The translations under genes were made by a program, and so were the position numbers. From Roseburia sp. (lineage in GTDB: Bacteria > Bacteroidota > Bacteroidia > Bacteroidales > Bacteroidaceae): a stretch of DNA of 49,619 bases. Shown piece by piece: positions 35,501 to 43,225 of this stretch. The stretch covers positions 1 to 49,619 of the forward strand of contig JAMPEL010000017.1 in the NCBI GenBank assembly GCA_023665185.1. The letters are read 5' to 3'. The notes beneath the pieces were generated by a model. That model did not search any database. It had not been told where the DNA came from and was given only the letters and a program-made list of their open reading frames with translations. How positions within the stretch are numbered: the first letter of the stretch is position 1; each line of letters opens with the position of its first letter.

Positions 35501-36207
35501 CTTTTGCGGACATCTTCATCAAAGAGATGGAAACGCTTGCCGAGGCAGAAATCCATGCAGGCAGACCGGAGTATGACGACATGACGGGACAAGTGGGCAT
35601 CCCTGTGACCACACGCTTTGCCATCGACATTGAGAACGGCGCATACAACATACTGACTGTCATACTTGAAGACAGCCTGTACGGGGTGCAGAGCAATTAC
35701 TTCAGCAACCAGACCGACCCTAATCTGGGCGAGTGGCAGGCGGGCGGAACGTATGGTTCGTCATACACACGGTATTCCTATACAGATGTGGCACGCGCCT
35801 GTGCCGGACTGTCGTTCTACGGACAAAGCGGGTTCATACCGGGCACCATAAAGTGCGACACCGACATTGAGAACACAGTAGTGTTCAGCCTGCCTTCATC
35901 CATCAACAACCGCAAGAACGTGAAGTTTGTATGTATGCTGATTGATGCCTCAACAGGCAAGGTGGTTAATGCCGACCGGGTGCCGCTCTATGAAGAAGAC
36001 GACAATGTGGCTGATAAAATTGAGACGGTGACGCAGACCGCCGGAATGTCTGTCACGGCCCGCAACGGAAAAATACTCGTTGGCGGCACTGCTGAGGGAG
36101 TGGAAGTGTACACACTTCAAGGTGTGAAAGTGGAAAACGAGCATCTCGGCAGAGGCATATATGTTGTGTATGCCAACGGATGCAGACAGAAAGTTCTTGT
36201 AAAGTAA
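32572..36207 (+). CDS. Large secreted multidomain protein with Omp28-type thioredoxin domain and T9SS tail
   Basis: Product of 1211 aa with a signal peptide ending at ANAQ (residue 23). Residues about 30-345 look like a propeller built of short repeats (SNDGQTVAGSF, SADGRWMIGYL, SGDGRKVFLNN, SNNGRYVAGFK). Residues 370-570 hold two Ig-like segments with matching boxes (SVSLTFDRKV, HTLTIPAGTF; YTIRIPAGSV). Residues about 580-780 resemble a cleaved-adhesin / choice-of-anchor jelly roll (FFDNFSNP, DDWMVIPQQL, FVDDIGIMYSG). Near 890-1100 lies an Omp28-like thioredoxin fold with the pair CGNC (EGTGSWCGNCPLG). The C-terminal 65 residues (ARNGKILVGGTAEGVEVYTLQGVKV, ending KVLVK, a run split here by meaning) match a type A T9SS sorting domain. 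Predicted surface or extracellular protein; function unknown. Confidence 0.85.
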   Translation: MKQFLISIIILFCALCPQTANAQDKPLIHPFDGFGTLRNASDNGHWAVGAISSGEESADGSLVQLMDLITGQTVTLPLVEEQRGYGGSTFDVSNDGQTVAGSFNGYAAYYHDSRWHILPVPEGYEDYKGVAEYMSADGRWMIGYLFNSTWDIVSMLWKDGEIARLAGLSDSRSAKYFRVSGDGRKVFLNNGGRFCIYDTEEDTYETVAYRLGSNDMSISNNGRYVAGFKDITEYNGGEWPSAEYTVSFLYDTETKEYKEFSEEEDRDIAAVAVGNDGTLYGASPMYPPMRTLYVRSDNGWIALETMLRQKYGMSFTSETGFDYSGTVMSVCDDNRTLAAFSLIGGPCYSLTLPEPFREAANSINLLSAYSISPEEGSEVARMNSVSLTFDRKVSIVPDAKAYLYRDGETVATTLSISATEGNDKKVRLAFGRNAYLEPGIIHTLTIPAGTFFTDNKNVENPEINIKYMGRAYEPVKMTETLPSSGSSVAELSYYNMVMIQLDASASVSEGAQGELYKSGTDEPIAKMSLTAVGKQLYAYPATTQKLMRGTDYTIRIPAGSVTDVMGYCANEAIEINYSGAFVIETSDNSDEYIFFDNFSNPNNSVSNFLLYDGDHLSPTAEMQEFGFMEENTPWNFTIHDDGEYDYCAASHSCYLPYGASDDWMVIPQQLIANEHYYLTFKSQSYRNGCNDRLKVYVWVHDEYLSSLSGTETEAIRKEGKLIYDEEEQPGSSEENLEGDWREHRLSLAEFEGQRIYIAFVNENEGQSMVFVDDIGIMYSGNIQASNHTADIAVAQASMEISGNVRILNGASLDKITVSYLSHDKTAGDTLDIIVSDPDSTSYDFVFPKRLPLTIGKQTGYDIVVTAGNEKQTITSYIKNVAFLPEKRIIIEEGTGSWCGNCPLGTLAIEYLERMFPDAVIPVCIHNGDVYAFDDYCSFLGFSAYPTGKVNRLDGYLAPMVSDSYGNYAFMSETGDQTFADIFIKEMETLAEAEIHAGRPEYDDMTGQVGIPVTTRFAIDIENGAYNILTVILEDSLYGVQSNYFSNQTDPNLGEWQAGGTYGSSYTRYSYTDVARACAGLSFYGQSGFIPGTIKCDTDIENTVVFSLPSSINNRKNVKFVCMLIDASTGKVVNADRVPLYEEDDNVADKIETVTQTAGMSVTARNGKILVGGTAEGVEVYTLQGVKVENEHLGRGIYVVYANGCRQKVLVK

Positions 36208-36218
36208 TATACTATAAA

Positions 36219-36282
36219 ACAAGGCGGAAGCCGTAAAAGATTGCCAGCAATGGCATGTCTTTTACGGCTTCCGCCTTGTTTG
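36219..36282 (+). terminator. Strong hairpin terminator
   Basis: Arms 36219-36240 and 36258-36279 are perfectly complementary over 22 bp, with a smaller TTGCCA/TGGCA hairpin in the loop, then TTGTATATAGG. It lies after the 1211-aa gene and before the convergent receptor gene, so may serve both strands. A short direct repeat GCCTTGTNTGTATATAGG occurs at its end and again near 36340-36357. Confidence 0.8.
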
Positions 36283-36416
36283 TATATAGGAAATGCACGC
36301 ATCAAACACTCGTGGAAAGCCGCGAGGCATTAGCTGCGCCTTGTCTGTATATAGGGGATTCACACATTAAAACCAGCTCATGCGTGCATCCATCGCACTC
36401 ACACGCGCTTCCGGAA

Positions 36417-38282
36417 TCAGAAATCGATGCTTACCCCGCCGAAGAATGTAGCTTTCGGCATAGGAAATCCCATGTAAGTCTCGTAACGCTGCGCCAGCAG
36501 GTTCTCGCCCTTGACAAACACGCGCAGTTCCGGCATGACACGATAGGAGGCTGTAAGATTCAGCAGAAGGTAATCTTCCTTATGCTCCGACGCTCCGGTG
36601 GCGGTGTACATTCCACCGACATATTGTAGCCCTGCCACAGCCTCAAAACGCTTGCGGGAATAATTCGCGCCGACAAAAGCCTTGTGCTCCGGCGCACAGA
36701 CCACAGGATTTTCCATGTGGAGGAAGCTGTAATTCGCATCCAAGTTCCAGCAGGAGCTGACACGATAGGAGGCAGACAGCTCCACACCCCAGTTCTCCAC
36801 CTCACCGGTATTGATATTCAGCATACTTCCATCGACCATCGCGGTAGAGATAAGATTGTCGCCTTTCAGGTAGAACACATTGGCATTGAGCCGCAGGGCA
36901 TTGTCGAGAAGACGCTGCGAATATCCCAGCTCATAGTTCATGACGCGCTCCGGCGACAGTTCGGGATTGGCTGGACGGAACATGTAAAGCTCACGCAACG
37001 TAGGGTTGCGGAAACCCTTGCTCACCATAGCCTTCACTTCGGCGCCATCGGAAAGATGGAATGCCAGTCCGCCTTGCGGAACGATTTCCGTACCGACACG
37101 CGAATGATGGTCAACACGCAAGCCGGCATCCAAAGACAGCCAGTCGGACAAGTTCTGCCGGAAATCCACATAACCTGCAAACTCATCCTCTTCCTTGTCG
37201 GCAAGTCCCCGATGCTCCCCGGTGGCAATCACACGGTTCCATGCCTCGCCCCCGAAATGTTGCCAGTCGAAACCGACAGTCGTGCGGTTGCCGGGAAACA
37301 ACACTGCGCTCTGGTAGAGACTGACTCCCGCCATCAGGTCATTGTGAAGATAGAACTGTGTCTGCGGAGTGCCGCCAGGATGATAGCCATCGTTGATACG
37401 ATGGTGTCCCCAACTGTAGAACGCGCTCAGCGCACCTGACGTTGTGCCGTAGTCATTGGTCAAAGCCACGGAAGCCATGCCGCGCGTAATTTTTGAATCA
37501 TTATCAATATACGGGTTCGACTGCTCGCCCGGATTGGAGGCCTCGAAGTAAGCGACATTCGCGTTGCCGCGCAACGCCCACTTATCGGACAACTCGTAGC
37601 CGAGCTTGACAAAGCCAGTAAACTGTTCAAATTCAGAGTTCTCACGATGTCCGTCGGTAGAGCCGTAGCTCACTCCCACCACACTGGAGAAGCGTCCGCT
37701 GCGCACACGGTTCAGCAACTCTCCCTGCACGGTGCCGTAGCTTCCCGCCGAGGCATTGACGGATGTACGCACACCGTCGGCCTGCATCTTCCGGGTAACA
37801 AGATTCAAGACCCCGCCCATCGCATTCGATCCGTAAAGCACCGAGGCAGGACCTCGCAACACCTCCACCCTCTCGGCAGTCATTGTCTGATATGCGTCCG
37901 GAATAGGATGTCCCATCAGTCCCGCATATTGCGGCAAACCATCGACCAGCACCAGAAAGTCGGCTCCACTGCCGATGCCGCGCACCTTGATGCTTCCGGC
38001 TGCACCGGTAGAGACACCATACCCCATCACACTGCGACTGGTGACAAACAGTCCCGGCACTCTCTCCGTTACGGTCGGAAGAACCGACTGCCGGAAGTTC
38101 TCTTCCAGCGCATCATGCCCGATAGTCGTGATAGTCATGGGCAAATGACGTATGTCCGTCTCGTTTCTTGTGCCAGTGACAACCACATTGTCGGTCACTA
38201 CACTGCGCAATGTATCTGCCTCGTAGGCACACAAAGGAAGCACTCCCGATGCAAGGAGTGCAGAAAAAAGAAAATATTTCAT
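36417..38282 (-). CDS. TonB-dependent outer-membrane receptor (BtuB/FepA-like size)
   Basis: Product of 621 aa with a signal peptide (to about residue 19), a TonB-box-like stretch DNVVVTGTRNE (about 31-41), a plug domain (IKVRGIGSGADFLVLVDG, RVEVLRGPASVLYGSNAMGGVLNLVT) and a 22-strand-type barrel ending GGVSIDF with the usual terminal Phe. It lacks the SusC-type N-terminal extension and any SusD partner, so it probably imports a small ligand such as an iron chelate, cobalamin or haem. It lies 28 bp after a DUF362 lipoprotein gene and is likely co-transcribed with it. Confidence 0.93.
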   Translation of the reverse strand: MKYFLFSALLASGVLPLCAYEADTLRSVVTDNVVVTGTRNETDIRHLPMTITTIGHDALEENFRQSVLPTVTERVPGLFVTSRSVMGYGVSTGAAGSIKVRGIGSGADFLVLVDGLPQYAGLMGHPIPDAYQTMTAERVEVLRGPASVLYGSNAMGGVLNLVTRKMQADGVRTSVNASAGSYGTVQGELLNRVRSGRFSSVVGVSYGSTDGHRENSEFEQFTGFVKLGYELSDKWALRGNANVAYFEASNPGEQSNPYIDNDSKITRGMASVALTNDYGTTSGALSAFYSWGHHRINDGYHPGGTPQTQFYLHNDLMAGVSLYQSAVLFPGNRTTVGFDWQHFGGEAWNRVIATGEHRGLADKEEDEFAGYVDFRQNLSDWLSLDAGLRVDHHSRVGTEIVPQGGLAFHLSDGAEVKAMVSKGFRNPTLRELYMFRPANPELSPERVMNYELGYSQRLLDNALRLNANVFYLKGDNLISTAMVDGSMLNINTGEVENWGVELSASYRVSSCWNLDANYSFLHMENPVVCAPEHKAFVGANYSRKRFEAVAGLQYVGGMYTATGASEHKEDYLLLNLTASYRVMPELRVFVKGENLLAQRYETYMGFPMPKATFFGGVSIDF

Positions 38283-38310
38283 CCGTTTATAATACTATAA
38301 ATAATCAGAA

Positions 38311-39327
38311 TCAATTGTCAATATCCACCAGCTCATACTCCTGAGAACCGATTCCCAATGCCTCGGCATGTTCAAGTGTATGAATGCCGTGCCGGCTTTC
38401 CATGCGCTCAATCAGATGCACCTTTCCCTCGTCGTCGGAAGAATATACCATATTGACACAAGCCTTGTCGAGCGCAACAGGGTCGAGCGAGGCCAAAATG
38501 CCAATATCCTTCATCTGCGGCGCATGAGGATGCGCGTCACAGTCGCAATCGACCGACAGATTGTTTGCCACACTGATGTAGAGAATATTCTCACCGCAAT
38601 GTCCGATGACAGCCTTTGCAGCCTCAGCCATCGACTCAAGGAAATCGTCCTGCTCAGGCAGCTGTCCCCACAGTTTCTTCACATCGCGTGTCTTGCCTGC
38701 CGTATGAATCCATGCCTTTCCCTCGGACGAGGCTATACCTATCGAGATGTTCTTCATCGCACCTCCGAAACCGCCCATCGCATGTCCTTTGAAATGCGAC
38801 AGCACGACCACAAAATCGTAGTCAAGAAAGTGTTTGCCCACATAATCGTTCTCGATATGCTTCCATCCCTCGCCGACAGGCAGCGGCACATCGCCGTCCG
38901 CATCCATGATATCGACAGGCGCGATGCGCGAGAAACCGTGCTCCTCGGCAGCCTTCACATGCTCAGCCGTAGTGGATCGTCTGCCTCCATAAGCCGTATT
39001 GCACTCTACTATGGTACCGCTGACTTCCTTCACCAGCGGCTCTATCAGGTCGGGATTGAGAAAATTATGTCCTCCCGGTTCCCCCGTACTGATTTTCACA
39101 GCCACCTTCTGCCCCTCAGCCTTGCGTCCGAGCGCATGATAGATACGCATAAGCGCGTCCGAAGAAATGTCCTTTGTAAAATACACTTTTGGTTTTGGCG
39201 CATCGGACTCTGCCTCCTGTTCCACTTCCACCTTTTCCTTTTCGTTTCCGGCACACCCGCTGTTCACGGCAATGACTGCTGCCGGCACTATCAACATAGT
39301 GAGGATAAATAAAAAATTCTTCTTCAT
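38311..39327 (-). CDS. DUF362 domain lipoprotein
   Basis: Product of 338 aa. A lipoprotein-type signal (VNSGC, cysteine at about residue 25) precedes an acidic linker, then a DUF362 domain with VAVKISTGEPGGHNFLNPDLI, GTIVECNTAYGGRR, VVLSHFKGHAMGGFGGAMKNISIG and CDCDAHPHAPQMKDIGILAS. DUF362 proteins are of unknown biochemical function, often fused to or near ferredoxin domains; no 4Fe-4S motif is present here, but the CDCDAH cluster and GHxMGGxGG stretch could bind metal. First gene of a two-gene unit with the TonB receptor, which suggests a part in handling a metal or cofactor taken up by it (inference). Confidence 0.85.
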   Translation of the reverse strand: MKKNFLFILTMLIVPAAVIAVNSGCAGNEKEKVEVEQEAESDAPKPKVYFTKDISSDALMRIYHALGRKAEGQKVAVKISTGEPGGHNFLNPDLIEPLVKEVSGTIVECNTAYGGRRSTTAEHVKAAEEHGFSRIAPVDIMDADGDVPLPVGEGWKHIENDYVGKHFLDYDFVVVLSHFKGHAMGGFGGAMKNISIGIASSEGKAWIHTAGKTRDVKKLWGQLPEQDDFLESMAEAAKAVIGHCGENILYISVANNLSVDCDCDAHPHAPQMKDIGILASLDPVALDKACVNMVYSSDDEGKVHLIERMESRHGIHTLEHAEALGIGSQEYELVDIDN

Positions 39328-39384
39328 ATGTTCTATGTATTATTGGTTTGTTTGAGATTCATCATGCACATACTTTCCTGCCTA

Positions 39385-39415
39385 CAAAGATATGACTAAT
39401 AATCAAAGTTGCAAT
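39385..39415 (-). promoter_or_regulatory. Promoter of the DUF362 - TonB receptor unit
   Basis: Minus strand TATCTTTG (39385-39392) with ATTG (39412-39415) 19 bp upstream, one mismatch to TTTG. Leader of about 50 nt. The stretch 39416-39564 shows nothing else. Confidence 0.45.
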
Positions 39416-39564
39416 AATACGAATCACGGATTAATATACCTTTTTTACGGATAGTTTACCGGCAAGCACAACCACTCCTTGTTTTTGTAAATACAAAAGC
39501 TACCGTGCCAACAGGTTTACTGACAAGGCATATTGAGTTCTTGCAAATAGTTTTTGTGTATTTG

Positions 39565-39654
39565 GACAGGCGCATTGACTTTTTGTAAGTATGTTTTTTG
39601 ATGTATTCAGACAGGATGTTTGACTTTTTGCGAGTATGCTTTTGGTGTATTTTG
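39565..39654 (+). repeat. Two 45-bp tandem units before palindrome copy 4
   Basis: Unit one begins GACAGGCGCATTGACTTTTT, unit two GACAGGATGTTTGACTTTTT; both continue with a TATGTTTTTTG-like segment. The start GACAG recurs as the first bases of the palindromic element. Confidence 0.75.
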
Positions 39655-39848
39655 ACAGACTCCTCCGTCGCTACGCGCCACCTCCCCTAACTTAGAGGAG
39701 GAGCTATATACCTTGTTAATCAAACATTTAGCTTCTCTACAAATACGGTAATCAGGTTCCTCCCCTAAGTTAGGGGCAATTGCGGAATAGGAGCAATTGG
39801 GGGAGCTTTGCGATGGAGGGAGTGGCGCGTAGCGACGGAGGAATCTGT
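39655..39848. repeat. Palindromic element, copy 4 with insertion
   Basis: Inner hairpin version GTCGC-TAC-GCGCC as in copy 2. The right arm is interrupted after CCTAAGTTAGGGG by about 45 bp containing CAATTGCGGAATAGGAGCAATTG, then resumes with GGCGCGTAGCGACGGAGGA. Confidence 0.8.
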
Positions 39849-39883
39849 CTCAAAAGTCAATAAAATTAGAATATCTCTGACAA

Positions 39884-40507
39884 TTTGATATGTTAAATCC
39901 CATCTCCGTAAAATCGCCTCAAAATGAACCGCGCCTTGCCTCGGTTGCAAAAACGCGATTCTACGGAGGTTTTCAAATGCCGAAAACCGAGCAGACAAAT
40001 AGAACAATCCAGCCGACTAAAAGACACACAAATTTCACCCCAAACACCCATTTTCCACCCAAAACACCACAAAAGTCCAAAATTACAAGGTGCTGAAAAT
40101 TTATTTTCAAGGCGCACTGATTTTTTTCGCAAGGTGAACGAAATTTATTTTCACAGTGAACAAAATTTTTCAAGCCCTGTTTTCGGCCCAAAATCGGGCA
40201 TTTTTTCAGACCTTCTCCTTAAAAACACCACAGCCCTCTTTTCAATACCCCAAAAAACAAAATTGAATTTTGAACCCGAAAAACGATGGTTTTAAGCGCA
40301 ATTTTTCATAACTACCTGATTATCAGCATATCCTATTTTAGTCTCAGGTCTCCGTTTTTCATCAAAAACCGCGCCTTTTCAGTAAAATAGCATTTCACTG
40401 ATTATCAGCAACTTATCAATTCGGCTTCAAAAAACCATCCGAATTTTCATGCTGAGAGCCGTGAGAATTGTTAAAAACGCGCCCTCTTGCAAAGTAGCAA
40501 AATGTCA
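39884..40507 (+). repeat. 600-bp intergenic element, copy 5
   Basis: Hairpin 39906-39966; four 22-bp units 40086-40173 (the fourth begins CACAG); CTGATTATCAG twice, near 40317 and 40398; the terminal palindrome is degraded (TAGCAAAATGTCA, 40495-40507). A frame of 123 codons is open (39924-40295), as in copies 1 and 2. Confidence 0.85.
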
Positions 40508-40554
40508 GTAACACCTGTCTGGGAAGTTACACAAACTGTGTGAGATACACTCAC

Positions 40555-40601
40555 AAAAAAGCAGGCAAGCACTTCCCTTCTGCGGGAAAGTACTTGTCTG
40601 C
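40555..40601 (-). terminator. Terminator of the DUF3127 gene
   Basis: Read on the minus strand, GCAGACAAGTACTTTCCC pairs with GGGAAGTGCTTGCCTGC (one bulge, some G-U), then six T. Confidence 0.8.
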
Positions 40602-40627
40602 CTCTTATTTTATGAGTGAGAAAGTTC

Positions 40628-41047
40628 TTAGAACGGCAGGTCGTCGGCCGAGTCGTTAGACGAGAAATCAACGGTAGCAGCCGGTGCGGCAGGCTGTGCA
40701 GACTGCTGGAATGCCGGTGCCTGCTGATATGCGCCCGGAAATGGCGGCTGCTCAGGAGCCACCGGTGCGCCCGGCTGTATGTGGTCAACCTTCCATGCGC
40801 GGATACTATTAAACCAACGTCCCTGATATTCATGCGCATCAATATCAAAGAACACATTGACCTCATCGCCTTGCTGTATATTCATCTGACTGATTTTGTC
40901 TTCTCCAAATACGCTGAAACACATGCGGCGAGGATATTGCTCATGAGTTTCCACAACATATTCCTGTACTTTCCACGGATTGCCCGTGCTCTTTGCCACA
41001 CCGCTTCTCGCTTCGAGAACGGTGATGATTCTTCCTGCTAATTCCAT
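40628..41047 (-). CDS. DUF3127 protein with SSB-like C-terminal tail
   Basis: Product of 139 aa. The N-terminal 90 residues match the Bacteroidetes family DUF3127 (ELAGRIITVLEARSGVAKST, WKVQEYVVETHEQYPRRM, FSVFGEDKI, GRWFNSIRAWKVDHI), an OB-like small protein. A flexible Pro/Ala/Gln linker follows and the protein ends DDLPF, close to the DDIPF tip by which single-stranded DNA-binding proteins recruit repair and replication proteins. A role on single-stranded DNA is therefore a fair inference. It is divergent from dnaN, with 131 bp between the starts, and has its own terminator. Confidence 0.87.
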   Translation of the reverse strand: MELAGRIITVLEARSGVAKSTGNPWKVQEYVVETHEQYPRRMCFSVFGEDKISQMNIQQGDEVNVFFDIDAHEYQGRWFNSIRAWKVDHIQPGAPVAPEQPPFPGAYQQAPAFQQSAQPAAPAATVDFSSNDSADDLPF

Positions 41048-41070
41048 TAATATAATCTGATTTTTGACTG

Positions 41071-41078
41071 CGAAAGTA
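41071..41078 (-). promoter_or_regulatory. -7 box of the DUF3127 gene
   Basis: Minus strand TACTTTCG, one mismatch to TAnnTTTG, about 24 bp before the ATG. No clear -33 box. Confidence 0.35.
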
Positions 41079-41143
41079 CAACTTTAAGACGTAGAAAACT
41101 AATTTTATCTTGTTTTTTTATCAATATATTTCAAAACTATACC

Positions 41144-41151
41144 TAACTTTG
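41144..41151 (+). promoter_or_regulatory. -7 box of dnaN
   Basis: TAACTTTG, a perfect TAnnTTTG, about 28 bp before the dnaN ATG. No good TTTG at the -33 position. Confidence 0.4.
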
Positions 41152-41178
41152 TGAACTATATAATAAACATAATGCACA

Positions 41179-42303
41179 ATGAAATTCAATGTATCAAGCA
41201 CAACTCTCTGCGGTCGTCTGCAAATGATAAGCAGGGTTCTCAGTTCTAAAAACTCCATAGCCATCCTCGATTGCATATTGTTTGAGTTGGAAGACAACGT
41301 ATTAAAGCTTACGGCATCGGACGGAGACACTACACTTGTGACGAGTGTCGAGACGAACGATGCCGATATGAACGGTAGGTTTGCCATAAATGCAAAGACA
41401 CTTATTGATGCACTTAAAGAGATTTCGGAACAACCGATTACATTCGAGGTAAACACTTCGAGCAACGAGATAGAGATTGTCTACCAGAACGGCAAATACA
41501 ATCTTATCGGACAGAACGGCACCGAATATCCTACACCGATGGCGATGGGAGACACCTCGCGCAGCCTCACTATCGCTGTCGATACACTGCTGAACGGCAT
41601 TACACGCACATTGTTCGCCACAGCGGAGGACGAGCTTCGCCCGGTGATGAACGGTGTGTATTTCGATATTACGACCGAGAACATGACATTCGTGGCAAGC
41701 GACGGCCACAAGCTTGTACGCAACCGCAACTATGCGGTTCACGGCGAGGAGAACGCCGCATTCATCCTGCCTAAGAAGCCGGCTCTGATGCTCAAGAACA
41801 TTCTTCCGAAAGAGAACGGTGACGCGCAGATTATGTTTGACGACAGAAACGCGGAAATCAATATGTCGGGCTACAAGCTCAGCTGCCGCCTTATAGAGGG
41901 CCGCTATCCGAACTACAACTCTGTGATTCCGGCCGACAACCCGTTCAAGGTGACTGTCGACCGCCAGGCCCTCATCAGTGCCTTGCGACGTGTTTCGGTA
42001 TTTGCAAGTGTCAGCAACGCGCTTATCAAACTGCGACTTGAGAGCAACACGCTGACGGTCTCAGCCCAGGACATAGACTTCTCCACTTCGGCTGAGGAGC
42101 GCATCATCTGCGAATATGAGGGAACTCCTATGAGCATCGGATTCAAAGGCACCTTCCTCCTTGACATACTTAACGGCATCACCGGTCAGGAAGTTATTCT
42201 GGAACTTGCCGACCCAAGCCGCGCCGGAGTCATCGTGCCGGCAGAGCAGGAAGAGGGCGAGGACTTGCTCATGCTGCTTATGCCAATGATGCTCAACGAC
42301 TAA
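41179..42303 (+). CDS. dnaN: DNA polymerase III beta sliding clamp
   Basis: Product of 374 aa, the usual length. Signatures of the three-domain clamp are clear: KNSIAILDCILFELEDNVLKLTASD in domain 1, TLFATAEDELRPVMNGVYFDI and FVASDGHKLVRNRN in domain 2, SCRLIEGRYPNYNSVIP and a C-terminal LMPMMLND typical of clamps. It tethers polymerase to DNA. It heads a same-strand run dnaN - exonuclease - coaBC - DUF4835 - recN - TPR protein, an arrangement common in Bacteroidetes. Confidence 0.97.
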   Translation: MKFNVSSTTLCGRLQMISRVLSSKNSIAILDCILFELEDNVLKLTASDGDTTLVTSVETNDADMNGRFAINAKTLIDALKEISEQPITFEVNTSSNEIEIVYQNGKYNLIGQNGTEYPTPMAMGDTSRSLTIAVDTLLNGITRTLFATAEDELRPVMNGVYFDITTENMTFVASDGHKLVRNRNYAVHGEENAAFILPKKPALMLKNILPKENGDAQIMFDDRNAEINMSGYKLSCRLIEGRYPNYNSVIPADNPFKVTVDRQALISALRRVSVFASVSNALIKLRLESNTLTVSAQDIDFSTSAEERIICEYEGTPMSIGFKGTFLLDILNGITGQEVILELADPSRAGVIVPAEQEEGEDLLMLLMPMMLND

Positions 42304-42323
42304 AAGGTTTTATCAATATAATG

Positions 42324-42369
42324 TTTTGAGGTATAAGGTCGGGCAGAAATCCGGTCTTATACTTCAAAA
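42324..42369 (+). terminator. Hairpin between dnaN and the exonuclease gene
   Basis: Arms 42324-42342 and 42351-42369 (TTTTGAGGTATAAGGTCGG / CCGGTCTTATACTTCAAAA) pair over 19 bases with G-U pairs. No T run follows, so it may attenuate rather than fully stop transcription into the next genes. Confidence 0.55.
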
Positions 42370-42393
42370 TGTCATTTTAACACATACGGGACA

Positions 42394-43191
42394 ATGAAAC
42401 TAAACCTGAATAATCCAATCATATTCTTCGACCTTGAGACTACCGGTGTCAATATCACGACCGACCGCATAGTGGAACTTTGCTACATCAAAGTAATGCC
42501 TAACGGAAATGAGGAGTCCAAAACCATGCGCTTGCGTCCTACCGACATATCCGGAAACACAATCCATATACCGGAAACTTCGACAGCCATCCACGGCATC
42601 ACTGACGAGGATGTGAAGGACTGTCCTACATTCAAGGAAATAGCGCCGGAACTGGAGCAGACCATCAAGGGATGTGACCTTGCCGGATTCAACTCCAACA
42701 AGTTCGACATTCCGCTTCTGGTAGAGGAGTTTCTGCGCGCAGGCATCGACATTGACCTTTCCAGACGGAAATTCGTGGATGTGCAGAACATCTTCCACAA
42801 ACTTGAGCAGCGCACACTTGTAGCCGCCTACAAATTCTATTGTGGAAAGAATCTGGAGAACGCCCATTCCGCAATGGCGGACACCCGTGCCACGCTGGAG
42901 GTTTTGGAGGCACAACTCGACCGGTATCCTGACGCGCTGAAGAACGATGTGGCATTCCTGTCCGAGTTCTCCACCATGAACCGGAATGTGGATTTCGCGG
43001 GACGCATTGTCCTTAACGACAAGGGCGAGGAAGTTTTCAATTTCGGAAAGTATAAAGGACGCAGTGTAGGCGAAGTACTACAGCACGACCCCGGATATTA
43101 CAACTGGATGATGCAAGGAGATTTTGCCCTCAACACCAAGCAGGTATTGACAAAACTCCGTTTGTTGAGCAAGACAGGAAACAGACATTAA
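42394..43191 (+). CDS. 3'-5' exonuclease (DnaQ/epsilon family)
   Basis: Product of 265 aa. DEDD-type exonuclease motifs: FFDLETTGVN (Asp13, Glu15), GFNSNKFDIPLL and HSAMADTRATLEVLEAQL (DEDDh His and Asp). The C-terminal 60 residues form an added small domain (FGKYKGRSVGEVLQHDPGYY, then WMMQGDF) seen in Bacteroidetes relatives. It probably proofreads for the replicative polymerase or trims DNA ends; its place after dnaN supports a replication role. Confidence 0.9.
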   Translation: MKLNLNNPIIFFDLETTGVNITTDRIVELCYIKVMPNGNEESKTMRLRPTDISGNTIHIPETSTAIHGITDEDVKDCPTFKEIAPELEQTIKGCDLAGFNSNKFDIPLLVEEFLRAGIDIDLSRRKFVDVQNIFHKLEQRTLVAAYKFYCGKNLENAHSAMADTRATLEVLEAQLDRYPDALKNDVAFLSEFSTMNRNVDFAGRIVLNDKGEEVFNFGKYKGRSVGEVLQHDPGYYNWMMQGDFALNTKQVLTKLRLLSKTGNRH

Positions 43192-43225
43192 ATTAGCGAA
43201 ATAGCAGACAAGCAGATAAAAAGAG

